This document shows positions 35,059 through 44,788 of a stretch of 60,812 nt of DNA, piece by piece. Made by a program: the position numbers and the translations under genes. Origin of the DNA: an uncultured Bacteroidales bacterium (GTDB lineage Bacteria > Bacteroidota > Bacteroidia > Bacteroidales > Paludibacteraceae); contig CACZOA010000035.1 in NCBI GenBank assembly GCA_902782665.1, positions 1 through 60,812 on the forward strand. Reading direction: 5' to 3'. The notes beneath the pieces were generated by a model that saw nothing but the letters and a program-made list of their open reading frames with translations, was not told the DNA's origin and did no database searches. Every line of letters begins with the position of its first letter. Within the stretch, counting starts at the first letter, position 1.

Positions 35059-35117
35059 ATTCTTTGTATTTTATTTGTTTATTTTCGCCTGTATTTCGCA
35101 TAGCATTAATTTGGATG

Positions 35118-35125
35118 CAAAAATA
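35118..35125 (-). promoter_or_regulatory. Bacteroidetes -7 box for the gene at 34228-35058
   Basis: The minus strand reads TATTTTTG, a TAnnTTTG match 60 bases upstream of the start codon. The remaining spacer up to the maeB promoter (35126-35393) holds nothing else I recognise. Confidence 0.5.
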
Positions 35126-35393
35126 CACAAATGATGAAACTCATCAAAGTAAAGAAGTATAGTATATACATTTATTTAAGGATTTATAACAGTTCAGTTG
35201 GTGGAAATGTAGACAGAATGGAGGTTATAGATTGTTTGTCATTAATAATCCTAATTTATAATATACTTATGGCAAAAGAAAAATAAGGTATTGCTGACAT
35301 CATTTATTTTTTTGCAAATAGCACTAAAAAGAACAACGCATAATGTCGGATTTATACAAAATTTGCGTCAAATAAGTTATAAAACATATATTT

Positions 35394-35426
35394 TTTGCAT
35401 TTTCTTGACAAAATGCGTATCTTTGC
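35394..35426 (+). promoter_or_regulatory. Bacteroidetes -33/-7 promoter for malic enzyme
   Basis: TTTG at 35394-35397 and TATCTTTG at 35419-35426 are 21 bases apart, the best promoter match in the window. It shows that open frame upstream of 35477 is leader. Confidence 0.7.
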
Positions 35427-35476
35427 GTCATAATTGTGAATTATTGAAAATAAGAACATTTTTAGAAAATAATACA

Positions 35477-37747
35477 ATGGACAACAAAAAGTTGAGCGAT
35501 GCTCTAAAGTATCACGCAGAGGGACGTCCTGGTAAGGTTCAGGTGGTCCCAACAAAGCCAACAGCAACTCAGAGAGACCTTTCTTTGGCATATTCTCCAG
35601 GTGTTGCCGAACCATGTTTGGAAATCCAGAAAGATGAGAACCTTGCTTACAACTACACAGCAAAGGGTAATCTTGTAGCCGTAATCTCTAACGGAACAGC
35701 AGTGCTTGGTCTTGGTGACATAGGTGCGCTTGCAGGAAAACCAGTTATGGAAGGTAAGGGTTTGTTGTTCAAGATTTTCGCAGATGTTGACGTATTTGAT
35801 ATCGAAGTAAACGAAAAGAACATTGATAAGTTTGTTGAGACTGTAAAGGCTATCGCTCCTACATTCGGTGGTATCAACCTTGAGGACATCAAGGCTCCTG
35901 AGTGTTTCGAGATCGAGGACAGACTAAAGGCAGAGCTTGACATTCCTTTGATGCACGACGACCAGCACGGTACAGCTATCATCTCTTCTGCTGCCCTTTT
36001 GAATGCTCTTGAGGTTGCAGGCAAGAAGATTGAGGATGCTAAGATCGTTGTAAACGGTGCAGGTGCCGCTGCTAACTCATGTACTCGTCTATATGTCGCT
36101 CTAGGTGCTCAGAAGAAGAACATCGTAATGTGCGACTCAAAGGGTGTTATCAATTCTAAGAGAACTGACCTTAACCCACGTAAGGAGGAGTTTAAGACAG
36201 ATCGTGACATCAACACTCTTGCAGAGGCTGTAAAGGATGCTGACGTATTCTTGGGATTGTCTAAGGGTAACGTATTGTCTCAGGATATGGTTCGCTCAAT
36301 GGCTAGCAACCCAATCGTGTTCGCTCTTGCAAACCCTAATCCAGAAATCACTTACGAGGATGCAATGGCATCTCGTCCTGATATCATCTTCGGAACAGGT
36401 CGTTCGGATTATCCTAACCAGATCAACAACGTACTTGGATTCCCTTATATTTTCCGTGGTGCTCTTGATACTCACTCAAAGGCAATCAACGAGGAGATGA
36501 AGCTTGCTGCTGTACGTGCTCTAGCAGAGTTGGCTAAGAAGCCAGTTCCAGAGATCGTTAGCAAGGCTTATGGTGGTAAGGCAATGTCTTTCGGTAAGGA
36601 ATATCTTATCCCTACAGCTCTTGATCCACGTCTACTTGAGACAGTTGCTCCAGCAGTAGCTAAGGCTGCTATTGAGAGTGGTGTTGCTCGTCATGAGATC
36701 AAGGATTGGGATCTATACCGCGATCAGCTACGTCACCGTATGGGCTTGAACAACAAGCTTATCGACGGTCTACGTGTTCGCGCTAAGAAGGCTCCTAAGA
36801 AGGTTGTATTCTCTGAGCCAAACAATGTAAGCGTACTTTCTGCTGCAGTTGCTGCTAAGGCTGACGGAATCTGTATCCCAGTTCTAGTTGGTAACGAGAC
36901 TAATATCGCTCGTATCGCTGATGAGAACAATATCAATATCTCTGGTATCGAAATCATCAACAACCGTGCTGAGAATCAGGGCTCACGTCGTGATCGCTAC
37001 GCAAGATACTTGTCTGAGAAGAACGCACGTAATGGTTACACATACGCAGAGAGTCTAGAGTTGATGTTCAACCGTAGCTACTTTGCTACAATGATGGTTG
37101 AGATGGGTGATGCAGACGCTATGGTATGCGGTGTTTACACTAAGTATACTGATGCGATCAAGCCAGCTCTTGAGATCGTAGGAACTCGTGAGGGTATCAA
37201 CCACATCGCTGCTCTTAACATCGTTAACACAGCTAAGGGAACATTCTTCTTGGCAGACACATTGGTTAACAACCATCCAAGTGTTGAGACTCTTGAGGAG
37301 ATCGTTAAGTTGACTAACGACAGCGTTAAGATCTTCAATGTTGATCCAGTTATCGCAATGCTTTCTTACAGCAATTTCGGCGCTGACAACACTGGCAGCC
37401 CAGTCACTGTTCATAAGGCAGTTGAGAATCTACACAAGAACCACCCAGAGATCTTGGTAGACGGTGAGATGCAGGTTAACTTCGCTCTTGACAAGGATCT
37501 TCGTTCAGCTACATACCCATTCTCTAAGCTAGAGGGTAAGGATGTCAATACTTTGATCTTCCCTAACCTAAGCTCAGCTAACATCACATACAAGACTCTT
37601 CTTTCTATGGGTCTTGCTGAGAATGTTGGTCCTGTTCAGATGGGATTGAAGAAGCCTATCTACGTATGCGAGCCTGAGGCTTCTGTACGTGACATCATGA
37701 ATATCGTGACTATCGCAGTTATCGATGCTCAGATCAACGGAAAGTAA
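35477..37747 (+). CDS. maeB: NADP-dependent malic enzyme fused to a phosphotransacetylase domain
   Basis: A 756-residue cytoplasmic enzyme converting malate to pyruvate and CO2 with NADP reduction. Residues 1-420 are the malic enzyme: [12 protein letters not shown], the catalytic region [40 protein letters not shown], the NADP fold [12 protein letters not shown], and [10 protein letters not shown]. Residues about 430-756 are a phosphotransacetylase-like domain ([27 protein letters not shown]-type region [34 protein letters not shown]), which in MaeB proteins is regulatory and not known to be catalytic. The start at 35477 ([20 protein letters not shown]) follows a canonical promoter. Strong codon bias. 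Confidence 0.95.
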   Translation: MDNKKLSDALKYHAEGRPGKVQVVPTKPTATQRDLSLAYSPGVAEPCLEIQKDENLAYNYTAKGNLVAVISNGTAVLGLGDIGALAGKPVMEGKGLLFKIFADVDVFDIEVNEKNIDKFVETVKAIAPTFGGINLEDIKAPECFEIEDRLKAELDIPLMHDDQHGTAIISSAALLNALEVAGKKIEDAKIVVNGAGAAANSCTRLYVALGAQKKNIVMCDSKGVINSKRTDLNPRKEEFKTDRDINTLAEAVKDADVFLGLSKGNVLSQDMVRSMASNPIVFALANPNPEITYEDAMASRPDIIFGTGRSDYPNQINNVLGFPYIFRGALDTHSKAINEEMKLAAVRALAELAKKPVPEIVSKAYGGKAMSFGKEYLIPTALDPRLLETVAPAVAKAAIESGVARHEIKDWDLYRDQLRHRMGLNNKLIDGLRVRAKKAPKKVVFSEPNNVSVLSAAVAAKADGICIPVLVGNETNIARIADENNINISGIEIINNRAENQGSRRDRYARYLSEKNARNGYTYAESLELMFNRSYFATMMVEMGDADAMVCGVYTKYTDAIKPALEIVGTREGINHIAALNIVNTAKGTFFLADTLVNNHPSVETLEEIVKLTNDSVKIFNVDPVIAMLSYSNFGADNTGSPVTVHKAVENLHKNHPEILVDGEMQVNFALDKDLRSATYPFSKLEGKDVNTLIFPNLSSANITYKTLLSMGLAENVGPVQMGLKKPIYVCEPEASVRDIMNIVTIAVIDAQINGK

Positions 37748-37780
37748 TAAAACAAGATAATTGTTAATTTTAGACACGAA

Positions 37781-37813
37781 AGAGGGCATATCAAGACGAT
37801 ATGCCCTCTTTTT
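37781..37813. terminator. Terminator after maeB
   Basis: A perfect 11-bp stem, AGAGGGCATAT / ATATGCCCTCT, with a seven-base loop and five T. It sits between convergent genes. Confidence 0.9.
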
Positions 37814-37860
37814 GTTTGGAAATATAATGTGAGATGTTTTCCTTCTTGATTTAGCCTTTT

Positions 37861-38673
37861 TTATTGATATTGCCTGATCCTTACATCAATACCACTTCCT
37901 TCCAAAAGTTTCACCACTTGTTGAATATCTGTCTGTCCGTAGTGGTAAGGGAAAAGAACTTTAGGATTTATCATCTTTGCCGCTTTTGCCAATTGTTCAG
38001 GAGACATAGTGTAGGGGAGGTTGCATGGCAAAAAAGCGACGTCGACATCCTTAATGTCCTTCATCTCCTCGATATCCTCTGTGTCGCCTGCTATATAAAT
38101 GCGGAATCCGTCAATTGTAAGCACATAGCCGTTGTCTCGACCCTTAGGGTGAAACTGCTGTTTGTCTGATGAGGTGTTGTAGGCAGGGACGGCGTCGACT
38201 CTCCACGTCCCAGAAAATCCTTTCCCTAGCCACAAGAGTATCACGTCGCCATTCTTCATCACGCTGCCTTTGCCACCCAATATTTCGCTGCTGCGAGGAT
38301 TGGTGATAAGTGTAGTCCCTTCTTTAGTAAGTTGACGGATAGCCACAGAATCGAGATGGTCGAAATGTTCATGAGTGACGAAGATATAATCAGCTTTGGG
38401 CAGGGTCGTGAAATCAGTTGCGGGTTGCACTGCGTTGGTGACTGGATCTACGTATATCCATTTCTCTTCGGTTTGCCCGATTTGCATCCTGACTGATCCA
38501 TGTTTGATGCAGTACATTTTTATGGATGTACCTTCAGATGTGGTGAAACTGTCCACATTTTCTTGGTCTGTTTTTGCAACCTCGTTCTCTCCGATGTTTT
38601 TTGCAGAGTTTTGGGCATTACAGCTGACTAGAGTGCAGAGCAATGTTACGATTGAAATTGTCCTTTTTATCAT
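37861..38673 (-). CDS. MBL-fold metallohydrolase lipoprotein
   Basis: A 270-residue member of the UlaG-like metallo-beta-lactamase superfamily. The N-terminus ends in TLVSCNAQ, a lipobox with C18, so it is probably anchored in the envelope. The metal motif is FVTHEHFDHLDSVA; further ligands are GDTEDIEEMKDIKDVDVAFLP-type region (IAGDTEDIEEM) and FPYHYGQTD near the C-terminus. The substrate cannot be inferred. Such UlaG-type proteins are usually cytoplasmic or secreted; the lipoprotein form is common in Bacteroidetes. It ends close to the maeB terminator. Confidence 0.85.
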   Translation of the reverse strand: MIKRTISIVTLLCTLVSCNAQNSAKNIGENEVAKTDQENVDSFTTSEGTSIKMYCIKHGSVRMQIGQTEEKWIYVDPVTNAVQPATDFTTLPKADYIFVTHEHFDHLDSVAIRQLTKEGTTLITNPRSSEILGGKGSVMKNGDVILLWLGKGFSGTWRVDAVPAYNTSSDKQQFHPKGRDNGYVLTIDGFRIYIAGDTEDIEEMKDIKDVDVAFLPCNLPYTMSPEQLAKAAKMINPKVLFPYHYGQTDIQQVVKLLEGSGIDVRIRQYQ

Positions 38674-38710
38674 AGTAAAATTGTTTTATGGCAGGTTTTG
38701 AAAAGATACT

Positions 38711-39898
38711 TTATTCCATTATCTTCTTCATCCATTTCTTAGTCCACTCTGCTTCTCCTTCTTTCCAAATATGACTCCAAAAGTTTATATTGAAAAGCAG
38801 ACGTCTTAAATCTTTCTCTTTCCCGTCGTGACCAATTAAATTAAGGACTTCATTCACTTTATCGGATCTATATAAAACGGTATCAGGCGCCATCGCTTTT
38901 TCTATTGTTGTTGCCACTACCTCTTCTACTGTTGCCGAGACCATTATCTCAGTATCCCAATGTCTGTAGTTGCTTGACGAAAACAATGAGTCGAGTTTAA
39001 GGTAGTTTTTGCTGTTTACATAATGATATGAGTCAGAAAGTTGGTGGGCGGCGTTGTATACCTCCGGACACTCTTTTGCCAATTGTCTGATCTGTTCTGT
39101 GTGATTCTCCAGCCAAGTTTTGATGCACTTTTTTGCCTTGTCCTTTTTCTCAGAAAAGAGATATTCAAGTGCGTTTGTCTTTTCTGAATTTATAGCGTTG
39201 CTTACAATAGCGGCATAGTTGTTGCCTACGTTGCAATGTTCTTTTGCACAATATTGCGATAATTCATTGTAGATGCCGTTCATCAATGAATCCACGATCT
39301 CTTCTGGATCTTCCGTCGTAACCTTCTCTGCTATTTCAGACAATAATTGTCCGTCTATCTCAATGTCAGTAAATCCTTTTGAATAGTTTTTTGTGATGGC
39401 GTAAGATGGCATAATAGCGAAAAAAGAAGCTTCCCTTGCTTGTGCCTTTTTTATGATTTGTTTGTAGACAAAATCAACATTGGAACACACTTCTATTTGA
39501 CGTTCTGCCATTATGTAGTTAATGTTGACATTGCCTGTGTCTCCATGATGACGCCCCCAATGACATCCGGTTAGACAAGCGGCACTCGGATGTAAAAAGC
39601 TAGGAATATAGCTGAGAGACGACGGTATATGATAGCCCTCTTTAGTCTCTTCGAATACGAGATATTCGCCCTGAGTAGAATAATATTCTTCATTAAGCAG
39701 AATGGAGTCTTTAAAAGTGAACCCAATACTCCTATAATAAGAAGTAGAATGATTTAAATCTAATGTGTCGATTCTTAGCCTTATATCTTTGTGTATTGCA
39801 TTTGCTCCTTTCAGCCAAGCAATCATACCCAAAGCTACTACGAAAAGGAGTGTGATGACTCCCAACAAGTAATTTGTCCTATTTATTTTGAAGTTCAT
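38711..39898 (-). CDS. Membrane-anchored protein of unknown function with a Cys/His motif
   Basis: A 395-residue protein with one N-terminal membrane helix (about 10-30) and a large exposed domain. A central motif, ACLTGCHWGRHHGDTG (about residues 107-122), contains two cysteines and three histidines, and further cysteines occur as CSNVDF and CAKEHCN; metal or haem binding is possible. The C-terminal third is helical. It overlaps the upstream DUF2157-type gene by 20 bases, so the two are translationally coupled, in the place that a GDYXXLXY partner occupies in the other cluster. I recognise no family. Confidence 0.65.
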   Translation of the reverse strand: MNFKINRTNYLLGVITLLFVVALGMIAWLKGANAIHKDIRLRIDTLDLNHSTSYYRSIGFTFKDSILLNEEYYSTQGEYLVFEETKEGYHIPSSLSYIPSFLHPSAACLTGCHWGRHHGDTGNVNINYIMAERQIEVCSNVDFVYKQIIKKAQAREASFFAIMPSYAITKNYSKGFTDIEIDGQLLSEIAEKVTTEDPEEIVDSLMNGIYNELSQYCAKEHCNVGNNYAAIVSNAINSEKTNALEYLFSEKKDKAKKCIKTWLENHTEQIRQLAKECPEVYNAAHQLSDSYHYVNSKNYLKLDSLFSSSNYRHWDTEIMVSATVEEVVATTIEKAMAPDTVLYRSDKVNEVLNLIGHDGKEKDLRRLLFNINFWSHIWKEGEAEWTKKWMKKIME

Positions 39899-41150
39899 GA
39901 TCTTTCTTTTTTTTGATTAGATAATAGTTTAGAGCCAATAGAATGGCTCCGCATACGAAAATGCTTACAGCAACTCCCGCCCGACCAAGGTCGTTTATAT
40001 CGGATATGTTGTAGATGGCTATAATCCAGCAGAACATAGCGATATTGAAGAATATGACATTATAGGTTTTTCTCCATAGGTAGGTGTGGAAAGCCAAGTG
40101 AATGATCAATAGTAACGCATAGATATTTGTTGTATGTCCCTCAAATATAGGTGTCGCTATGGCGACGACGATGGCTGCCAACAAAGGGAAATATTGTCTG
40201 AACTCTATTTTGATGCTGTTTCTCTTTTGAATGAACCAAAGCAGAAACAGAGGTGCGGCGAATGGAATAATAATTGCCCAACCGACTGTATCTGTAAAAG
40301 AATAATGATTTTTCGCTACGCCAATTGTCAATGTGATAAAAGTCGCCAGGAACGATCCTAATTCCAGCCATTTGGCATCTGTCTCCAGCCATTGTTTTTC
40401 TTTGTTCCAGATCAGGAATGAGAAAGTGTAGCATGGAGCGATGAGAGCGAGAATAAAATAAACAAGAGCACTGTTCTCAACGAAAAATATGTTTTTTATG
40501 TGAAATGAGAAAGCTGTAATGACGAATGCAGATATGAAGAAACGGATATTCAAACACAAACGTTCTTTAGCCAACAAATATGTGTTGTAGAAAAACAAGA
40601 TGTCCATCATAAACACCATGCAACCAAGGGTGAAATTGACATTTTGACTATTATAGTCGATAAGAAGTGTGATGGAGGCTATGACTATCAATATTGTTGC
40701 GGCTATTGTCGCCTTGAAAAAGATGACGATAGGGTAACATACTAAAATAGCAAAGATGAAGAAGACAAGTGCATCAAGCTCAAGCTTGAATGTTCCATAT
40801 TTCAACATGTAAAATGTAGTGAATATGGCTACGCCCTGCAATATGGCAACACCTTCTGTAAAGACCTTTTTGTCGGATAGCTTTGTCTCTACAGCATAGC
40901 ATGCCAAAGCCCCTACAATGATCGGAAGCAGACTGAACAGAATATGAGCGTTCGTCCCGACGTCATCCCAACAGTCGCCTATCAAGATGGCTGCTCCTGT
41001 CATGACGAATATGGCTGCGACGATGCTCAACGCATATTTGCTGGTGGATGTATTCTTTGATGAATCATAATAGTTGATGATTTCGTCAGCGGTTTGCTGC
41101 GTAATCACTTGTCTTTTTACCAGTTCATCCGTGTCGATTTTTATTTTCAT
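39879..41150 (-). CDS. DUF2157-type polytopic membrane protein, second copy
   Basis: A 423-residue protein. The soluble N-terminus (TDELVKRQVITQQTADEIINYYD) resembles the short DUF2157 entry domain. About twelve hydrophobic segments follow, the first being YALSIVAAIFVMTGAAILIGDCW. It shares layout but little close identity with 23460-24392. It probably works with the overlapping downstream gene. A -7 box lies at 41179-41186. Function is not established. Confidence 0.72.
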   Translation of the reverse strand: MKIKIDTDELVKRQVITQQTADEIINYYDSSKNTSTSKYALSIVAAIFVMTGAAILIGDCWDDVGTNAHILFSLLPIIVGALACYAVETKLSDKKVFTEGVAILQGVAIFTTFYMLKYGTFKLELDALVFFIFAILVCYPIVIFFKATIAATILIVIASITLLIDYNSQNVNFTLGCMVFMMDILFFYNTYLLAKERLCLNIRFFISAFVITAFSFHIKNIFFVENSALVYFILALIAPCYTFSFLIWNKEKQWLETDAKWLELGSFLATFITLTIGVAKNHYSFTDTVGWAIIIPFAAPLFLLWFIQKRNSIKIEFRQYFPLLAAIVVAIATPIFEGHTTNIYALLLIIHLAFHTYLWRKTYNVIFFNIAMFCWIIAIYNISDINDLGRAGVAVSIFVCGAILLALNYYLIKKKKDHELQNK

Positions 41151-41178
41151 AGATGCTAATGTGTTATGTAATCGTTGG

Positions 41179-41186
41179 CAAATTTA
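41179..41186 (-). promoter_or_regulatory. Bacteroidetes -7 box for the second DUF2157 operon
   Basis: The minus strand reads TAAATTTG, matching TAnnTTTG, 29 bases upstream of the start codon at 41150. Confidence 0.5.
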
Positions 41187-41226
41187 TAATTTTCTATCAG
41201 ATATGCAAATGAATGGCCATTAAGTG

Positions 41227-42705
41227 TTAGAAAACCACAACTTTTTGACCATTGACTATATACACTCCTTTGCCAACTTGGATTCTTGTCATAGCGTTGG
41301 CTAAAAGGTTGGTGGTACGGACAATTTTACCGTCTATTGAGTATATGTTAATGGTTTGTCCCTTTGGCGAAATGATGTACAAACTGCCTTTGGTACAGAA
41401 AATCTTTATCTCATGTTGACTTTGTGTAAGAGCCAAACTTGTTGTGTTGTTATAATTTTCATCCTTGATGAAAGTGGTGTCTTCTTTTATAGTACATATA
41501 TTATTATCCTTTATCTCCCATCTGTTATACGAATCTTGATCTTGTTGGATGGTAATCCATTGGTTCAACTGATCGACTATTGAATCAAGACATGTGGAGT
41601 CTCTATATTGGTATACGACGAAGTTATTCTCATCATCTCCGATTTCTTCACCGATATACTGTGTCGTGGATGTGCTGACGCAGTGTGTATTGTCGTTTGT
41701 GTATACGTTATAAATCTCACTTGCTTGGTTGCCATAGCCTATAATGCCGCCAGCCAAAGTGTCAAGGCCAGTCACACCGCCAAGATTGTATGAATTGGAG
41801 ATGTTGCCAACGACGTCGTCAAACCCGCCATTATATCCTACAAGACCACCTACTTGTTGATCTCCGTTGATTTCTCCATTATTCAAGGCATTCACAATAA
41901 AACCATCATTTCTTCCTGCAATACCACCTATTTTATTGTCTCCAATGATTGTCGAGTTGTTAATGCAATTGTCTATGAATCCGATTCTTACATTATAGCA
42001 GTTTGTAAAGTCAGCAAAACCTCCGTTGTATCCGCAAATTCCGCCGCCTCCTTCATTTGCTGTTATATTATGATTGTTTGTACAGTCAGTAATAGTTCCA
42101 TAGTTGTAGGCACATATGCCTCCACTACAAAGAGAACTGGTTACTTCCGCTTGATTGGTGCAATCTTTTATAGTGTTGAAATTAACACCACATATACCAC
42201 CGGAATAGTGCCAACTGTCAATGGAACAACCAATGTTTTTGCAGTTTGAGATAAGTCCATTGTTTGCTGCGGCTATTGCTCCACACCAGAACGTAGAATA
42301 GACGATGCCGTTTTCTATGGAGAGATCGTATATCGCCCCATATTCTCCAATATATCCAAATAGTCCGTAATATGATTTATTCTCATTTATATCAATGTAT
42401 AAATTGGAAATAGTGTGACTATTGCCAAACAGTGTTCCCTCAAAATAGTTGGAGATAGAACCAATAGGAGTCCAACTTCCTAAGGAATCACTACAAACTT
42501 CGGATAAATCAATATCATTTGTGAGACTAAAAAACTCATTATAAAAATCTGTTCCATTATTTACTTCTTCAGCTAACTCAACAAGTTGTTGAGATGTCGA
42601 AATAAGAAATGGATCGTCTTTTGTTCCGGCACCATCCCAATTGGCACAGTAGGAATGAAAAGACAATATGCTTAGTGTGATAGATGTAATGATTAATCTT
42701 TTCAT
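41227..42705 (-). CDS. Surface protein with GLUG-type repeats and a T9SS-like tail
   Basis: A 492-residue exported protein (signal peptide about 1-20, ending SYCAN). It starts with a WDGAGTKDDPFLISTSQQLVEL segment, the usual entry to GLUG/IgA-peptidase-type beta-helix repeats (reported as WDGAGTKDDPFLIST). About eight repeats of the form GGICGYN-G-I-DCTNN follow, from roughly 130 to 330, each with a cysteine. The last 80 residues (SLYIISPKGQTINIYSIDGK and GVYIVNGQKVVVF) form a T9SS type A-like tail. Proteins of this type are adhesins or carriers on the cell surface. It overlaps the GDPD gene upstream by four bases, which links their expression. Confidence 0.82.
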   Translation of the reverse strand: MKRLIITSITLSILSFHSYCANWDGAGTKDDPFLISTSQQLVELAEEVNNGTDFYNEFFSLTNDIDLSEVCSDSLGSWTPIGSISNYFEGTLFGNSHTISNLYIDINENKSYYGLFGYIGEYGAIYDLSIENGIVYSTFWCGAIAAANNGLISNCKNIGCSIDSWHYSGGICGVNFNTIKDCTNQAEVTSSLCSGGICAYNYGTITDCTNNHNITANEGGGGICGYNGGFADFTNCYNVRIGFIDNCINNSTIIGDNKIGGIAGRNDGFIVNALNNGEINGDQQVGGLVGYNGGFDDVVGNISNSYNLGGVTGLDTLAGGIIGYGNQASEIYNVYTNDNTHCVSTSTTQYIGEEIGDDENNFVVYQYRDSTCLDSIVDQLNQWITIQQDQDSYNRWEIKDNNICTIKEDTTFIKDENYNNTTSLALTQSQHEIKIFCTKGSLYIISPKGQTINIYSIDGKIVRTTNLLANAMTRIQVGKGVYIVNGQKVVVF

Positions 42706-43481
42706 TCTTTTCCGGTATTAAAAGTGAAAGAGTCGGTAGATGGATCATAGAAGTCTGAATAAAAGAAGTCTATTTCATCCATATGCTCATTGAGTAATTC
42801 TTCTGTGTTGATAGTATACATTGAGACTTTAAGTGGCATTATACATTTTATTTTCCTTAATTCTTTGGAATCTTGGTCAACGCTTGTTGTGATGAAATCT
42901 ATTTTGCCATAGCCTTTTAGTAAATTTTTGGTGATGTATATTAAAATGTCGTTTGCGTTGTCTGTAGAAAACATGACATTATAGCCTTTCTCTTTCAACT
43001 CAAAGTAATCTTCTTCAGAGAAACATTCAACGTATACTCTTTCTTTTATTTCTGAGAAATATTTTTCAATGATGTCTGGGTCTGAGATTTTGTCAGTTAC
43101 GATTGAGACGTCTGGATTATTTTTCAGAGTATCTATTATTTCTTGGATGGTAATAGGAGTATACATGTCGTATATCTTTCTTGTGCTGAATTCTTCGAAG
43201 GATATCATTGTGTCTTTGAGCTCACTATGATTGGTTATATCATTGAAATAGGCCCAATCATGTGATGCCACAATAACTCCATCTGAAGTAGAATCCATAT
43301 CCACCTCAAGATATTTATATCCTTTTTCAAGTGAGTTGTTCATTGCTTCACGACTATTGGTATATACATAGCCATCAATTGACCCAAGAGCATGTGCGAT
43401 AGGTTGTGGCTTTTGTTGCCCAAATGTTTGGTGAACATATGACAATAAAAGGACAAACAATATAAGTTTTTTGATTTCCAT
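42702..43481 (-). CDS. GDPD-like phosphodiesterase, exported
   Basis: A 259-residue exported protein (signal peptide about 1-21) of the glycerophosphodiester phosphodiesterase/PI-PLC-like fold. Typical residues are HALGSIDG near the N-terminus, SREAMNNSLEKGYKYLEVDMD with the metal-binding acidic pair, and VASHDWAYF. It lacks the usual HRG, having HAL instead, as in a subgroup of these enzymes. A GLUG-repeat surface protein gene overlaps its end. The likely substrate is a glycerophosphodiester or a related polymer; not certain. No promoter box was seen upstream. Confidence 0.82.
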   Translation of the reverse strand: MEIKKLILFVLLLSYVHQTFGQQKPQPIAHALGSIDGYVYTNSREAMNNSLEKGYKYLEVDMDSTSDGVIVASHDWAYFNDITNHSELKDTMISFEEFSTRKIYDMYTPITIQEIIDTLKNNPDVSIVTDKISDPDIIEKYFSEIKERVYVECFSEEDYFELKEKGYNVMFSTDNANDILIYITKNLLKGYGKIDFITTSVDQDSKELRKIKCIMPLKVSMYTINTEELLNEHMDEIDFFYSDFYDPSTDSFTFNTGKE

Positions 43482-43575
43482 TTGTAGTGTTTTATGTTGT
43501 TATACGATTTTATAGGACTAAAGTACTGTATGTGTATAAGATATAAAGACTTATACATGCTAAATGAATAGAATT

Positions 43576-43615
43576 AAAACAAGACCTGTAAGTTCAAACT
43601 TACAGGTCTTGTTTT
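43576..43615 (-). terminator. Long perfect terminator after the glycan-binding-like gene
   Basis: A 19-bp perfect stem (43576-43594 with 43597-43615) with A and T ends, 25 bases past the stop at 43640 on the minus strand. Confidence 0.9.
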
Positions 43616-43639
43616 AGGTTATTGTTGTAATCAAATAAA

Positions 43640-44701
43640 TTACTCTGACTTTGGTACAATACGGAAATTGTCGAATGCGATCATAACGTCAGTGTCAGCT
43701 TCTGGCTTGCCAAATACCAAAACTGAGAAGTTGATAGCTTTTGCAAGATCAAGTGTCAAATTCTCTTTTGGCTGATCCTCGTTGTAGACGTATTTGAAAG
43801 CAGTCAACGGAATTGTAATTGTTTCCCAACCGTCTGTGTAGAAACCGTTTGACAAATCTTTACCACTGTTTTGTCCAGCTATAAAGTAGTTTTTGTCATT
43901 TTTGTATGGTTCCCAACGACAAATAGGTGAGATTGTACGTCCGATTTTATCTGGCTCTGCTGATGCATATCCAGCTATAAACTCAGTAGCGATGCCTTTG
44001 TATGCAGCTTCTTTAGGAATGTTGCACTCAAATTTCAGCACCAAATCTTCGACTTTTTGCTCGTAGAAAGGCAATCCCGCAATAGATACAGCTCCGCGTC
44101 CGCCTTCGTCAGCTCCGTGCATGTATTGGAACCATAAGTCGTTAACATAAGAGTATGGGTGCTTAGCAGAGTAAGTGCCGTGTAGCAAACCGAACTTGCC
44201 TGAGCAACCTTCTGTGAGTTTTCCACTATATGGCAAGATAGAATCGTTTTGAATCTGACCTTGAACCAAATTTCCGTCATGGTCAAATGGAACGATTCCT
44301 CCCCATGTCTGGTGGCGTGTGTCGAAATCGATGATGATGTTACGCTCGTCTCTAAAAATGAAATTAGACGTTGTTACACCAGCAAGATTTTTTACTTTTA
44401 TTTTTCCTGTCCACGCTTTGTCTGGCACTCTCACCACAATCTTGTCGTCTTGTGAAGAGATTACCTCTGCTTGGACAGAATCGTTATAGAACTGAGTGTC
44501 AAAGTATACTTTGGCATTGGCAAGACTTGAACCATAGATTACAGCCTCACCACCTGCAGGAACAAACTCAGATTTCATTCCAAAAATCTGAGGAACATCA
44601 ATGTCTACGGCTTCAACTCGCTGCGCTCCTCCTGAACATCCAGTCAAAAGTGAAATTGACAGCATGCCGCAAATTCCTAAAATTTTCATGTCTCTCTTCA
44701 T
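43640..44701 (-). CDS. Surface glycan-binding-like lipoprotein with an IPT/TIG domain
   Basis: A 353-residue lipoprotein; the lipobox SLLTGCSG places the cysteine at about residue 22. Residues about 38-120 form an IPT/TIG domain (EFVPAGGEAVIYGSSL, VRVPDKAWTGKIKVKNLAGV). The rest is a beta-sandwich (WGGIVPFDHDGN, YSYVNDLWFQYMHGADE, GWETITIPLTAFKYV, VMIAFDNFRIVP) like the SGBP-B/xyloglucan-binding class of surface glycan-binding proteins. These normally sit in SusC/SusD loci, but no SusC/D pair is present here. It is downstream of a GT2 gene (87-base gap). Ligand unknown. Confidence 0.8.
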   Translation of the reverse strand: MKRDMKILGICGMLSISLLTGCSGGAQRVEAVDIDVPQIFGMKSEFVPAGGEAVIYGSSLANAKVYFDTQFYNDSVQAEVISSQDDKIVVRVPDKAWTGKIKVKNLAGVTTSNFIFRDERNIIIDFDTRHQTWGGIVPFDHDGNLVQGQIQNDSILPYSGKLTEGCSGKFGLLHGTYSAKHPYSYVNDLWFQYMHGADEGGRGAVSIAGLPFYEQKVEDLVLKFECNIPKEAAYKGIATEFIAGYASAEPDKIGRTISPICRWEPYKNDKNYFIAGQNSGKDLSNGFYTDGWETITIPLTAFKYVYNEDQPKENLTLDLAKAINFSVLVFGKPEADTDVMIAFDNFRIVPKSE

Positions 44702-44788
44702 GGCCCTTAAATGTTATGTTCAAATTTTCTATAAAGATAGGGATTTTTTTATATAAATATCGAATTGGTGATATTGATTTTAGAACTC

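Noticed and set aside
35270-35287. A tiny ATGGCAAAAGAAAAATAA frame upstream of maeB
   Set aside because: It has only five codons, lies upstream of the maeB promoter and has no further support.
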